Source: Ypsolopha sequella | Lineage: Eukaryota > Arthropoda > Insecta > Lepidoptera > Ypsolophidae | Assembly (NCBI GenBank): GCA_934047225.1 | Contig: OW203986.1 | Span: 14,511,221 to 14,575,220, forward strand | Length of the DNA: 64,000 nucleotides | Direction: 5' to 3' | Shown here: positions 1-9,140 of the stretch, in pieces | Numbering within the stretch: the stretch's first letter is position 1 | How the letters are laid out: each line of letters opens with the position of its first letter | Made by a program: the position numbers and the translations under genes | Notes under the pieces: model-generated | The model's database searches: none | What the model saw: only the letters and a program-made list of their open reading frames with translations | What the model was told of the DNA's origin: nothing

Positions 1-505
1 ACTGTCGAAATATTCTCCATCTTTATTTATAAAATGAATCAATTTAATAGTTCACATGCTTTTTATTGTATAATTTTATTTATTAAGATTGTATATTTGA
101 CATATCTGGTTATAACTATTTATAACACAACGAATATAACATAAAATCGTTTAATATGGTATTATCATGATCGAACAGATTAATAAAATAGTCTAAAGAA
201 TATCTTTCCATATTAAAATAAATAAATAACAAAGCATATTCCCCCACATACTGAAGTTAAAAAACTTTGAAGAATCTTAGTGCTATGTATCCAATTATCC
301 ATTGCTTACAATTTCTATTTAAAAATGATAAATGACTTCCTGTTGGTTTCCTTCCAAAACTGTCGAAATATTCTCCATCTTTATTTATAAAATGAATCAA
401 TTTAATAGTTCACATGCTTTTTATTGTATAATTTTATTTATTAAGATTGTATATTTGGCATATCTGGTTATAACTATTTATAACACAACGAATATAACAT
501 TGCAC
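1..505 (-). pseudogene. Adenovirus-type protease fragment, left arm
   Basis: This is the mirror image of the protease repeat units of the right arm. The start of the window repeats after about 359 bp ('actgtcgaaatattctcc' at 1 and again near 360), so at least one full unit and part of another are present. On the minus strand the unit encodes the short motif G-E-Y-F-D-S-F-G, typical of adenain-like proteases of Polintons, followed by frame breaks. It is non-functional and is cut by the window edge. Confidence 0.55.
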
Positions 506-1034
506 TATAATATACGAGTACGAATACAACAATTATTTTTTCACAACAAAAAAAGAAATTATAGCTTTTGAGAATGTTTTATAGACTTGTCAATTCAAGC
601 GATACTCTCAGGAGAGAGATATCACAAATTAAATACAATAAAAAAAATATCGTGTATTTTATTTATTAAGATTGTATATTTGACATATCTGGTTATAACT
701 ATTTATAACACAACGAATATAACATTGCACTATAATATGCGAGTACGAATACAACAATTATTTTTTCACAACAAAAAGAAAAAATATAGCTTTTGAGAAC
801 GTTTTATAGACTTGTCAATTCAAGCGATACTCTCAGGAGAGAGATATCACAAATTAAATACAATTAAAAAAATATCGTGTAATCTACCCAAACAATTCCA
901 AGCATTTTGAAAATAACTGATTATAACACATGAAAAAAGTTATAATTCAAATAAATATTGAACATATAAATAAATCACTTAACTATACACGAGAACTTAA
1001 CTAAATAATACATTTTTATTTATGATATATAATT

Positions 1035-1325
1035 ATGTTACTTAAGCATCATTATAAATTTATCCTAAAGTGCCCCCATGGTAAAGTGTCCGTAGAATTC
1101 GATATCAAATACCTTTTAGAATCATCAGATGCCAATGTATTTTTTTTTTATCTTACAAATAACAAATTTGGTTTATTTAAAGATGAACATGAAGGTGAAA
1201 TTTTATTGGAGTTTGTAGGATTGCAATCGAAATTGTACTGCATAAAAACTGAAAGTCAAGAAATAAAAAAAGCAAAAGGTACAAAAAAAGTGTATCACGA
1301 AAAACCTAGAGCTTTCAGATTATGA
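1035..1325 (+). pseudogene. Type-B DNA polymerase C-terminal fragment (left arm)
   Basis: The 96-residue open frame resembles the end of protein-primed PolB of Polinton-type elements. The region around residues 48-65 reads K-D-E-H-x-G-E-I-L-L-E-F-V-G-L and is followed by a lysine-rich 'KKAKGTKKV' stretch, as in the thumb/C-terminal part of that family. The palm domain and the D-T-D motif are missing upstream, where protease repeat units lie instead. The fragment was displaced by rearrangement, and its mirror copy is 6398-6688. Confidence 0.7.
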
Positions 1326-1524
1326 TAACGTCTTATTACGTGGCAAGGAACTCAGAAAGACAAACGTACATTTCAAGTCAATAAAACATCAGTTATTTAC
1401 ACAGGAGCTTAACAAGGTGGTATTATCACGCAGGGACAACAAAAAAATTATTTTAAAAGATAATATACGAGTATCAACACTATCTTGGGGCCATCATTTA
1501 CTATTTTGAGCAGTACTTTTCAAA

Positions 1525-2041
1525 ATGGATGCAGGGTTTTTGAGAGATGTGATGGTATCAAAACATACATACATTCACAGAAATGGTACTAAAATTACAA
1601 CAGGACTATATGCTGCATCAGATTTTAACATTTTTGTTAAAGTAAAGAAGAACACAGATGTATTATTTCTATCGTTTGTTGAATGGCAGAGGATATCCGA
1701 TGATTTGTATAAATATTATGTTGGTGAAATTTATAATCTTAAGTCGTTTACATACTTATTTTGTGAAAAAGGATGTTCTTTAACTTTTATACATTTTATT
1801 TTCATAGCTCTATATGAATATCTATTATGTATAACAAAAAAGAGTTCAGAAACTCCAAAACGATTATGAAGTTGTTTTAAACTTTATAAATAAAATAACA
1901 AAATATTTGAAAACAAATTGTATCTCAAATAACAATGTATTAAAAAGTATACTAGCATTTAATGTAGACTCAAACTCTATTGTAGAATTAGAACTTATAA
2001 CTAAATGTTTAGATTACTTTTACATTTTTACTATTACATAA
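1525..2041 (+). pseudogene. Element-associated ORF, frameshifted (left arm)
   Basis: An ATG at 1525 opens a 114-codon frame ending at 1869. From about 1845 a different frame stays open to a TAA at 2039-2041 and continues with similar composition, so the original gene was probably longer (about 170 codons) and has suffered a frameshift. I do not recognise it firmly. The stretch with N-G-T-K-I-T-T-G followed by F-V-E-W-Q loosely resembles PC4-like single-strand DNA-binding domains, but that is weak. It follows the PolB C-terminal fragment in the same direction. The mirror copy is 5682-6198. Confidence 0.45.
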
Positions 2042-2318
2042 GTGAAAAATAATTTTTGATACCTATTAATAAACTGATTATTATAAAATTGTTATATTTT
2101 TTATTCATTTCTCCTGCATCTAACATTTTTTTTGTCTTCAATGTACTATTAGCTGCAGGTGTGAACTTGATCAGCACATATCATGTTTTCATTTATGCTA
2201 AACGATAACAATCTTGATGTTCTCACATAGTCAGCATTTTTGATATTAAACAAGTCTCAGCCTGTGTGAAACCACACCACACAGTTTTGCAATGTAAGTT
2301 GATTTTTTGTTTCGAGGC

Positions 2319-3213
2319 CAGCAAACATATACAAGAAAGTGGTGAAAATATTAACTAAAGTGTACTTAAGTGTAAAGTGTAAGTAAGAGTTATGAATAAA
2401 TAAAACATTTGATTGATAAAAATTATATCTTTTTATTTATTATATGAACTAATTAATTCTAAACTTGATAAAACAATTATATAAAAATCTACTTAAAAAT
2501 AGAAAATTTATCAATATGGTTGTCATAATACCATTTCTTAATACAACATACATTTCGAAGAGCACATTCATTTTCATGAAAAATACAATTCATTTTTTTG
2601 TTAGTGTTTACATAGTTATCAAACAATTTTAAAAAACTTGGACATCCCTTATCACCCATATTTATAACAGTACAGCTGTTACAGATTTTATTTAACCATT
2701 TAATTTTTTCTAAACCTTTAACAATAACGTTTTTATTTTTTAAAATAGGCACTATTACTATTTTACCAGCAAACATATACAAGAAAGTGGTGAAAATATT
2801 AACTAAAGTGTACTTAAGTGTAAAGTGTAAGTAAGAGTAATGAATAAATAAAACATTTGATTGATAAAAATTATATCTTTTTATTTATTATATGAACTAA
2901 TTAATTCTAAAGTTGATAAAACAATTATATAAAAATCTACTTAAAAATAGAAAATTTATCAATATGGTTGTCATAATACCATTTCTTAATACAACATACA
3001 TTTCGAAGAGCACATTCATTTTCATGAAAAATACAATTCATTTTTTTGTTAGTGTTTACATAGTTATCAAACAATTTTAAAAAACTTGGACATCCCTTAT
3101 CACCCATATTTATAACAGTACAGCTGTTACAGATTTTATTTAACCATTTAATTTTTTCTAAACCTTTAACAATAACGTTTTTATTTTCTAAAATAGGCAC
3201 TATTACTATTTTA
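2319..3213. repeat. 448-bp tandem duplication (left arm)
   Basis: Two nearly identical 448-bp units start at 2319 and 2767, both with 'ccagcaaacatatacaag'. The unit carries the 3' half of the exonuclease-like ORF (minus strand) and its 3' flank. The outer unit therefore encodes only a truncated 97-codon frame (2489-2782), while the inner one joins the full 167-codon ORF. The mirror copy is at 4509-5403, so the duplication predates formation of the palindrome. Confidence 0.85.
2489..2782 (-). pseudogene. Truncated duplicate of the exonuclease-like ORF (left)
   Basis: This 97-codon frame repeats the C-terminal 92 or so residues of the ORF at 2937-3440 with one visible residue change (K for E near residue 15). 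It begins with a few codons created at the duplication junction. It lacks the N-terminal half with the D-I-Q-G motif, so I treat it as a non-functional tandem copy. The mirror is 4940-5233. Confidence 0.7.
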
Positions 3214-3440
3214 AAATCCTTATAATCCATATATCCTTGTGACCAAATGATACCCCTGTTTCTTTCTATCCAGGCAACTTGCTTCTTTTCTCCTTTTGTT
3301 AAACATTGGAAAGGAAACGGAGGTTTTATCAAAAATACTTGGTTTCGGTCATTAGTTATCAATGCGAACTCCTTTAAAATAAACTCATTTTGATAATCTT
3401 TAAATCCTTGAATATCAACAAAAATGCAATCAGTGCTCAT
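2937..3440 (-). CDS. Polinton-associated exonuclease-like ORF (left arm)
   Basis: An intact 167-codon frame. The first residues contain F-V-D-I-Q-G-F followed by K-E-F-A-L. The middle has W-I-E-R-N-R-G-I and K-G-L-E-K-I-K-W-L. The C-terminus is rich in Cys and His (a C-x2-C, a G-C-P and a C-x2-H-x3-C cluster). I recall such proteins beside protein-primed PolB genes in arthropod genomes. The D-x-x-G start and helical core suggest an RNase H-fold exonuclease-like domain, but the usual DxE is DxQ here, so activity is doubtful. An in-frame stop separates it from related open sequence upstream. The right-arm twin is 4282-4785. Confidence 0.5.
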   Translation of the reverse strand: MSTDCIFVDIQGFKDYQNEFILKEFALITNDRNQVFLIKPPFPFQCLTKGEKKQVAWIERNRGIIWSQGYMDYKDFKIVIVPILENKNVIVKGLEKIKWLNKICNSCTVINMGDKGCPSFLKLFDNYVNTNKKMNCIFHENECALRNVCCIKKWYYDNHIDKFSIFK

Positions 3441-3451
3441 GCTATTTTTTC

Positions 3452-3817
3452 AATGATGTTGCTTAGTGGTTTGTGTTCAAATATACAGTCGTTCAGTATA
3501 AGACAAAAGGCAGCTGTTTGGTTTGGTAATTCACGATCACTCTCTATCTCAATACGTACATCAACCGATCCTGACTTCAGAGCAATCAATAACAAACAGC
3601 GGAGCTATGTCCTTAAATTCTTCCAGCTTAACAACGGTTCAAGTCGACGACCATAGTACGACTGTTGGAATTTAACAAATTGATCATATAATTAGCTGTT
3701 GTGCACTATCCAAAACGCTGTCTCCATCTTCGTACACAACGTGTTGAAGTTTTGGAAGTTTTCGTGCTGTTATATCAGTATTTGTTGCAACGAAGTCACA
3801 AATTTCGAGCTTCACCA
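3452..3817 (-). pseudogene. Degraded element ORF beside the axis (left arm)
   Basis: This mirrors 3905-4270. On the minus strand several open blocks in different frames include the short string V-D-V-R-I-E-I-E-S-D near the 3' end and A-F-C-L-I-L-N-D, interrupted by stops and frame changes. Similar blocks precede the exonuclease-like ORF in related arthropod elements as I recall them, so this was probably a single upstream gene. The plus-strand frame at 3390-3656 over the same DNA is an antisense shadow. Confidence 0.4.
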
Positions 3818-3823
3818 CATATT

Positions 3824-3898
3824 AAACGACGTATGTAAACGACTTAAGATTATAAATTTCACCAACATAATATTTATACTTCAGTCATAGAACACCAA
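3824..3898. other. Palindrome loop with filler copied from the arm
   Basis: These 75 bases separate the two arms. About 49 of them (approximately 3830-3879, from 'gtatgtaaacgacttaag' onward) match 5970-6017 directly, which is the inverse of 1707-1754 inside the ORF at 1525. The loop therefore contains a displaced piece of the arm itself. This is the footprint expected of template switching or end joining with filler when the palindrome formed. Confidence 0.85.
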
Positions 3899-3904
3899 AA
3901 TATG

Positions 3905-4270
3905 TGGTGAAGCTCGAAATTTGTGACTTCGTTGCAACAGATACTGATATAACAGCACGAAAACTTCCAAAACTTCAACACGTTGTGTACGAAGATGGAG
4001 ACAGCGTTTTGGATAGTGCACAACAGCTAATTATATGATCAATTTGTTAAATTCCAACAGTCGTACTATGGTCGTCGACTTGAACCGTTGTTAAGCTGGA
4101 AGAATTTAAGGACATAGCTCCGCTGTTTGTTATTGATTGCTCTGAAGTCAGGATCGGTTGATGTACGTATTGAGATAGAGAGTGATCGTGAATTACCAAA
4201 CCAAACAGCTGCCTTTTGTCTTATACTGAACGACTGTATATTTGAACACAAACCACTAAGCAACATCATT
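3905..4270 (+). pseudogene. Degraded element ORF beside the axis (right arm)
   Basis: Open blocks in the plus direction run towards the exonuclease-like ORF at 4282. They begin with about 40 codons that hit a stop near 4037, then continue in other frames with the short string V-D-V-R-I-E-I-E-S-D near 4160-4190 and L-S-N-I-I just before 4282. At least two stops and two frame changes are needed to connect them, so it is dead. The product family is unknown to me. Confidence 0.4.
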
Positions 4271-4281
4271 AAAAAAATAGC

Positions 4282-4785
4282 ATGAGCACTGATTGCATTT
4301 TTGTTGATATTCAAGGATTTAAAGATTATCAAAATGAGTTTATTTTAAAGGAGTTCGCATTGATAACTAATGACCGAAACCAAGTATTTTTGATAAAACC
4401 TCCGTTTCCTTTCCAATGTTTAACAAAAGGAGAAAAGAAGCAAGTTGCCTGGATAGAAAGAAACAGGGGTATCATTTGGTCACAAGGATATATGGATTAT
4501 AAGGATTTTAAAATAGTAATAGTGCCTATTTTAGAAAATAAAAACGTTATTGTTAAAGGTTTAGAAAAAATTAAATGGTTAAATAAAATCTGTAACAGCT
4601 GTACTGTTATAAATATGGGTGATAAGGGATGTCCAAGTTTTTTAAAATTGTTTGATAACTATGTAAACACTAACAAAAAAATGAATTGTATTTTTCATGA
4701 AAATGAATGTGCTCTTCGAAATGTATGTTGTATTAAGAAATGGTATTATGACAACCATATTGATAAATTTTCTATTTTTAAGTAG
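4282..4785 (+). CDS. Polinton-associated exonuclease-like ORF (right arm)
   Basis: The mirror copy of 2937-3440, with an identical 167-residue translation. The start is the ATG just downstream of the 'aaaaaaatagcatgagc' stretch. The F-V-D-I-Q-G-F motif is at residues 7-13 and the Cys/His cluster at about residues 108-156. It is followed by a 448-bp duplication carrying its own 3' half. Both copies remaining open suggests recent origin of the palindrome or gene conversion between arms rather than proven function. Confidence 0.5.
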   Translation: MSTDCIFVDIQGFKDYQNEFILKEFALITNDRNQVFLIKPPFPFQCLTKGEKKQVAWIERNRGIIWSQGYMDYKDFKIVIVPILENKNVIVKGLEKIKWLNKICNSCTVINMGDKGCPSFLKLFDNYVNTNKKMNCIFHENECALRNVCCIKKWYYDNHIDKFSIFK

Positions 4786-5403
4786 ATTTTTATATAATTG
4801 TTTTATCAACTTTAGAATTAATTAGTTCATATAATAAATAAAAAGATATAATTTTTATCAATCAAATGTTTTATTTATTCATTACTCTTACTTACACTTT
4901 ACACTTAAGTACACTTTAGTTAATATTTTCACCACTTTCTTGTATATGTTTGCTGGTAAAATAGTAATAGTGCCTATTTTAGAAAATAAAAACGTTATTG
5001 TTAAAGGTTTAGAAAAAATTAAATGGTTAAATAAAATCTGTAACAGCTGTACTGTTATAAATATGGGTGATAAGGGATGTCCAAGTTTTTTAAAATTGTT
5101 TGATAACTATGTAAACACTAACAAAAAAATGAATTGTATTTTTCATGAAAATGAATGTGCTCTTCGAAATGTATGTTGTATTAAGAAGTGGTATTATGAC
5201 AACCATATTGATAAATTTTCTATTTTTAAGTAGATTTTTATATAATTGTTTTATCAAGTTTAGAATTAATTAGTTCATATAATAAATAAAAAGATATAAT
5301 TTTTATCAATCAAATGTTTTATTTATTCATAACTCTTACTTACACTTTACACTTAAGTACACTTTAGTTAATATTTTCACCACTTTCTTGTATATGTTTG
5401 CTG
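4509..5403. repeat. 448-bp tandem duplication (right arm)
   Basis: The mirror of 2319-3213. The second unit contains the truncated 97-codon frame 4940-5233, whose first codons 'MYMFAGK' read through the duplication junction. Confidence 0.85.
4940..5233 (+). pseudogene. Truncated duplicate of the exonuclease-like ORF (right)
   Basis: The mirror of 2489-2782. It carries the C-terminal part of the 167-residue ORF but not the N-terminal D-I-Q-G half. At the site where the left copy reads K, this copy reads E, one of the few differences between the arms. Confidence 0.7.
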
Positions 5404-5681
5404 GCCTCGAAACAAAAAATCAACTTACATTGCAAAACTGTGTGGTGTGGTTTCACACAGGCTGAGACTTGTTTAATATCAAAAATGCTGACTATGTGAG
5501 AACATCAAGATTGTTATCGTTTAGCATAAATGAAAACATGATATGTGCTGATCAAGTTCACACCTGCAGCTAATAGTACATTGAAGACAAAAAAAAATGT
5601 TAGATGCAGGAGAAATGAATAAAAAATATAACAATTTTATAATAATCAGTTTATTAATAGGTATCAAAAATTATTTTTCAC

Positions 5682-6198
5682 TTATGTAATAGTAAAAATG
5701 TAAAAGTAATCTAAACATTTAGTTATAAGTTCTAATTCTACAATAGAGTTTGAGTCTACATTAAATGCTAGTATACTTTTTAATACATTGTTATTTGAGA
5801 TACAATTTGTTTTCAAATATTTTGTTATTTTATTTATAAAGTTTAAAACAACTTCATAATCGTTTTGGAGTTTCTGAACTCTTTTTTGTTATACATAATA
5901 GATATTCATATAGAGCTATGAAAATAAAATGTATAAAAGTTAAAGAACATCCTTTTTCACAAAATAAGTATGTAAACGACTTAAGATTATAAATTTCACC
6001 AACATAATATTTATACAAATCATCGGATATCCTCTGCCATTCAACAAACGATAGAAATAATACATCTGTGTTCTTCTTTACTTTAACAAAAATGTTAAAA
6101 TCTGATGCAGCATATAGTCCTGTTGTAATTTTAGTACCATTTCTGTGAATGTATGTATGTTTTGATACCATCACATCTCTCAAAAACCCTGCATCCAT
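5682..6198 (-). pseudogene. Element-associated ORF, frameshifted (right arm)
   Basis: The mirror of 1525-2041, with the same 114-codon first frame (5854-6198, minus) and the same downstream open block in another frame. Because both arms share the frameshift, it predates the palindrome. Confidence 0.45.
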
Positions 6199-6397
6199 TT
6201 TGAAAAGTACTGCTCAAAATAGTAAATGATGGCCCCAAGATAGTGTTGATACTCGTATATTATCTTTTAAAATAATTTTTTTGTTGTCCCTGCGTGATAA
6301 TACCACCTTGTTAAGCTCCTGTGTAAATAACTGATGTTTTATTGACTTGAAATGTACGTTTGTCTTTCTGAGTTCCTTGCCACGTAATAAGACGTTA

Positions 6398-6688
6398 TCA
6401 TAATCTGAAAACTCTAGGTTTTTCGTGATACACTTTTTTTGTACCTTTTGCTTTTTTTATTTCTTGACTTTCAGTTTTTATGCAGTACAATTTCGATTGC
6501 AATCCTACAAACTCCAATAAAATTTCACCTTCATGTTCATCTTTAAATAAACCAAATTTGTTATTTGTAAGATAAAAAAAAATACATTGGCATCTGATGA
6601 TTCTAAAAGGTATTTGATATCGAATTCTACGGACACTTTACCATGGGGGCACTTTAGGATAAATTTATAATGATGCTTAAGTAACATA
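6398..6688 (-). pseudogene. Type-B DNA polymerase C-terminal fragment (right arm)
   Basis: The mirror of 1035-1325. A one-base difference in the T/A run near 6575-6590 shifts the frame, so the open frame ends after 60 codons, while the K-D-E-H and F-V-G-L region continues in the other frame. It is co-linear on the minus strand with the PolB palm fragment at 8423-9048, separated from it by the protease repeats. Confidence 0.68.
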
Positions 6689-7210
6689 ATTATATATCAT
6701 AAATAAAAATGTATTATTTAGTTAAGTTCTCGTGTATAGTTAAGTGATTTATTTATATGTTCAATATTTATTTGAATTATAACTTTTTTCATGTGTTATA
6801 ATCAGTTATTTTCAAAATGCTTGGAATTGTTTGGGTAGATCACACGATATTTTTTTAATTGTATTTAATTTGTGATATCTCTCTCCTGAGAGTATCGCTT
6901 GAATTGACAAGTCTATAAAACGTTCTCAAAAGCTATATTTTTTCTTTTTGTTGTGAAAAAATAATTGTTGTATTCGTACTCGCATATTATAGTGCAATGT
7001 TATATTCGTTGTGTTATAAATAGTTATAACCAGATTATAGTTATAACAATAAAATACACGATATTTTTTTTATTGTATTTAATTTGTGATATCTCTCTCC
7101 TGAGAGTATCGCTTGAATTGACAAGTCTATAAAACATTCTCAAAAGCTATAATTTCTTTTTTTGTTGTGAAAAAATAATTGTTGTATTCGTACTCGTATA
7201 TTATAGTGCA

Positions 7211-8318
7211 ATGTTATATTCGTTGTGTTATAAATAGTTATAACCAGATATGCCAAATATGCAATCTTAATAAATAAAATTATACAATAAAAAGCATGTG
7301 AACTATTAAATTGATTCATTTTATAAATAAAGATGGAGAATATTTCGACAGTTTTGGAAGGAAACCAACAGGAAGTCATTTATCATTTTTAAATAGAAAT
7401 TGTAAGCAATGGATAATTGGATACATAGCACTAAGATTCTTCAAAGTTTTTTAACTTCAGTATGTGGGGGAATATGCTTTGTTATTTATTTATTTTAATA
7501 TGGAAAGATATTCTTTAGACTATTTTATTAATCTGTTCGATCATGATAATACCATATTAAACGATTTTATGTTATATTCGTTGTGTTATAAATAGTTATA
7601 ACCAGATATGTCAAATATACAATCTTAATAAATAAAATTATACAATAAAAAGCATGTGAACTATTAAATTGATTCATTTTATAAATAAAGATGGAGAATA
7701 TTTCGACAGTTTTGGAAGGAAACCAACAGGAAGTCATTTATCATTTTTAAAATAGAAATTGTAAGCAATGGATAATTGGATACATAGCACTAAGATTCTT
7801 CAAAGTTTTTTAACTTCAGTATGTGGGGGAATATGCTTTGTTATTTATTTATTTTAAAATGGAAAGATATTCTTTAGACTATTTTATTAATCTGTTCGAT
7901 CATGATAATACCATATTAAACGATTTTATGTTATATTCGTTGTGTTATAAATAGTTATAACCAGATATGTCAAATATACAATCTTAATAAATAAAATTAT
8001 ACAATAAAAAGCATGTGAACTATTAAATTGATTCATTTTATAAATAAAGATGGAGAATATTTCGACAGTTTTGGAAGGAAACCAACAGGAAGTCATTTAT
8101 CATTTTTAAATAGAAATTGTAAGCAATGGATAATTGGATACATAGCACTAAGATTCTTCAAAGTTTTTTAACTTCAGTATGTGGGGGAATATGCTTTGTT
8201 ATTTATTTATTTTAAAATGGAAAGATATTCTTTAGACTATTTTATTAATCTGTTCGATCATGATAATACCATATTAAACGATTTTATGTTAAACTACTAT
8301 TATAACAGATTGCTTTGA
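7211..8318 (+). pseudogene. Adenovirus-type protease gene end, three tandem copies
   Basis: Units of about 358 bp start at 7211, 7569 and 7928, with the sequence diverging at 8290. Each carries, in the plus direction, G-E-Y-F-D-S-F-G (DNA at about 7332, 7690 and 8049) and further on a block rich in aromatic residues that ends N-D-F-M-L. Only the third copy runs on to a natural-looking end with a TGA at 8316-8318 and an AATAAA just after. Stops and a frame change interrupt each unit, including at the site where the catalytic Cys-Gly is expected, so no active protease is encoded. The family call (adenain-like Polinton PRO) is from recognition. Confidence 0.6.
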
Positions 8319-8354
8319 TGATATTATAAATAAAAGATTATGTTATGTGATATG

Positions 8355-8427
8355 AGTTGTTTTATTTTGACTTAATAAACCTTATATGTGAGTAATATAA
8401 AAAATATTAGTTGTAACGTATTTTACA
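8355..8427. repeat. 72-bp direct repeat, left copy
   Basis: 'agttgttttattttgact...' through 'acgtattttaca' matches 9049-9120 with only a few differences. It covers the 3' end of the PolB fragment on the minus strand (stop codon at 8423-8425) and its polyadenylation-like flank. Confidence 0.85.
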
Positions 8428-9048
8428 TTAGTTTTACATTTTGACCGTATTTTATTTTCATGTAGTCGTAGTGAAATTGGTACATGAGTGTTTTGGATAA
8501 GTCTAGAATACAAAATGCGAGATAAATTGGTTTGTTATAGACATGTTTTGTTTTTTTTTAATTGGACCGCAATAAAATTTTTCGAAAACACAGTTCGGTT
8601 TTGATATCCCGGTCTGCTTGACAGACTTGACGCACCCATTCTTTTACCGTTGTTCTCCCAATGTGTTACAAGTTTGACATTAACCCTCTTTTCAACATTT
8701 TCCATCGTCTTACCGTAAACAGAATTATTCATTAATTTATAGAAGTCTTTATCAAAAGCAGAAGTAGCCTGGGAACGATATTTAGTGTTTAAGTCTATAT
8801 ATTCTCTTAACCAAGGTTTCTGGTTGAATTGCTACACACGATGAACTTTTGTTAAAATTAATCCATGTTCTAGACATTGTATTAAGTTAACGTAGTGAAT
8901 CACGTACTTTGATTTTGGATTAAGACTTGTGATCAATCTTTCACCTGCATTATTTGAAGTTTTTATGAGCTCAGGACAGAAGGGTAAATCAGAGTGTAGA
9001 TCATGTTTTTCAATGGGATATTCAAGATCAACTTCTAAGATAAATCCA
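8423..9048 (-). pseudogene. Type-B (protein-primed) DNA polymerase palm fragment
   Basis: Read on the minus strand, about 200 codons match Polinton-type PolB. They include a motif-A-like L-E-V-D-L-E-Y-P near 9010-9040, the hallmark N-N-S-V-Y-G-K-T-M-E-N-V (8695-8732) and L-D-L-S-K-T-L-M-Y near 8475-8500. There is at least one in-frame stop (near 8832) and one frameshift (near 8537), so it is dead. Upstream (N-terminal exonuclease) parts are absent because the 72-bp repeat cuts in at 9049. The family is clear; which element lineage is not. Confidence 0.8.
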
Positions 9049-9120
9049 AGTTGTTTTATTTTGACTTAATAAACCTTATATGTGAGCAATATAAAAATAT
9101 TAGTTGTAACGTATTTTACA
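9049..9120. repeat. 72-bp direct repeat, right copy
   Basis: The near-identical partner of 8355-8427. It also forms the 3' flank of the spliced minus-strand ORF ending at 9141, so the same 3' end sequence follows two unrelated ORFs. Confidence 0.85.
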
Positions 9121-9140
9121 AAAGTAAGGAAGTGAAACGA

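Larger units (their letters stand above)
1..7721. repeat. Giant palindrome, two ~3.8-kb inverted arms
   Basis: The left arm (1-3823) and right arm (3899-7721) are reverse complements. Paired positions sum to about 7722 through the centre (for example 2937-3440 pairs with 4282-4785) and drift to 7711 near the outer end because of small indels. I see only scattered differences, such as a T-run change that shifts the frame at 6590 relative to 1140 and a short rearrangement near 7035 relative to 670. The left arm is cut by the window edge. The contents are Polinton-like gene fragments. Such arms could come from an inverted dimer of a protein-primed linear element, from break-induced fold-back, or from an assembly error; the small arm differences argue against a simple read-through artefact. 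Confidence 0.93.
1..9120. mobile_element. Polinton/Maverick-like (adintovirus-like) element remnant
   Basis: The region combines fragments of a protein-primed family-B DNA polymerase (8423-9048 and the paired C-terminal pieces in the arms) with an adenovirus-type protease fragment (tandem copies at 7211-8318 and 1-500). That pairing is characteristic of Polintons/Mavericks and related adintoviruses. No integrase, packaging ATPase or recognisable full capsid gene is visible, and every recognisable gene is broken, so this is a decayed, rearranged copy. AT content is clearly higher than in the host exons to the right. The left boundary lies outside the window and the right boundary is taken at the end of the direct repeat at 9120. 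Confidence 0.75.

Noticed and set aside
3390..3656. 88-codon plus-strand ORF (and mirror 4066-4332, minus)
   Set aside because: It is antisense to degraded element coding sequence running the other way, whose residues look protein-like; this frame has no resemblance to anything.
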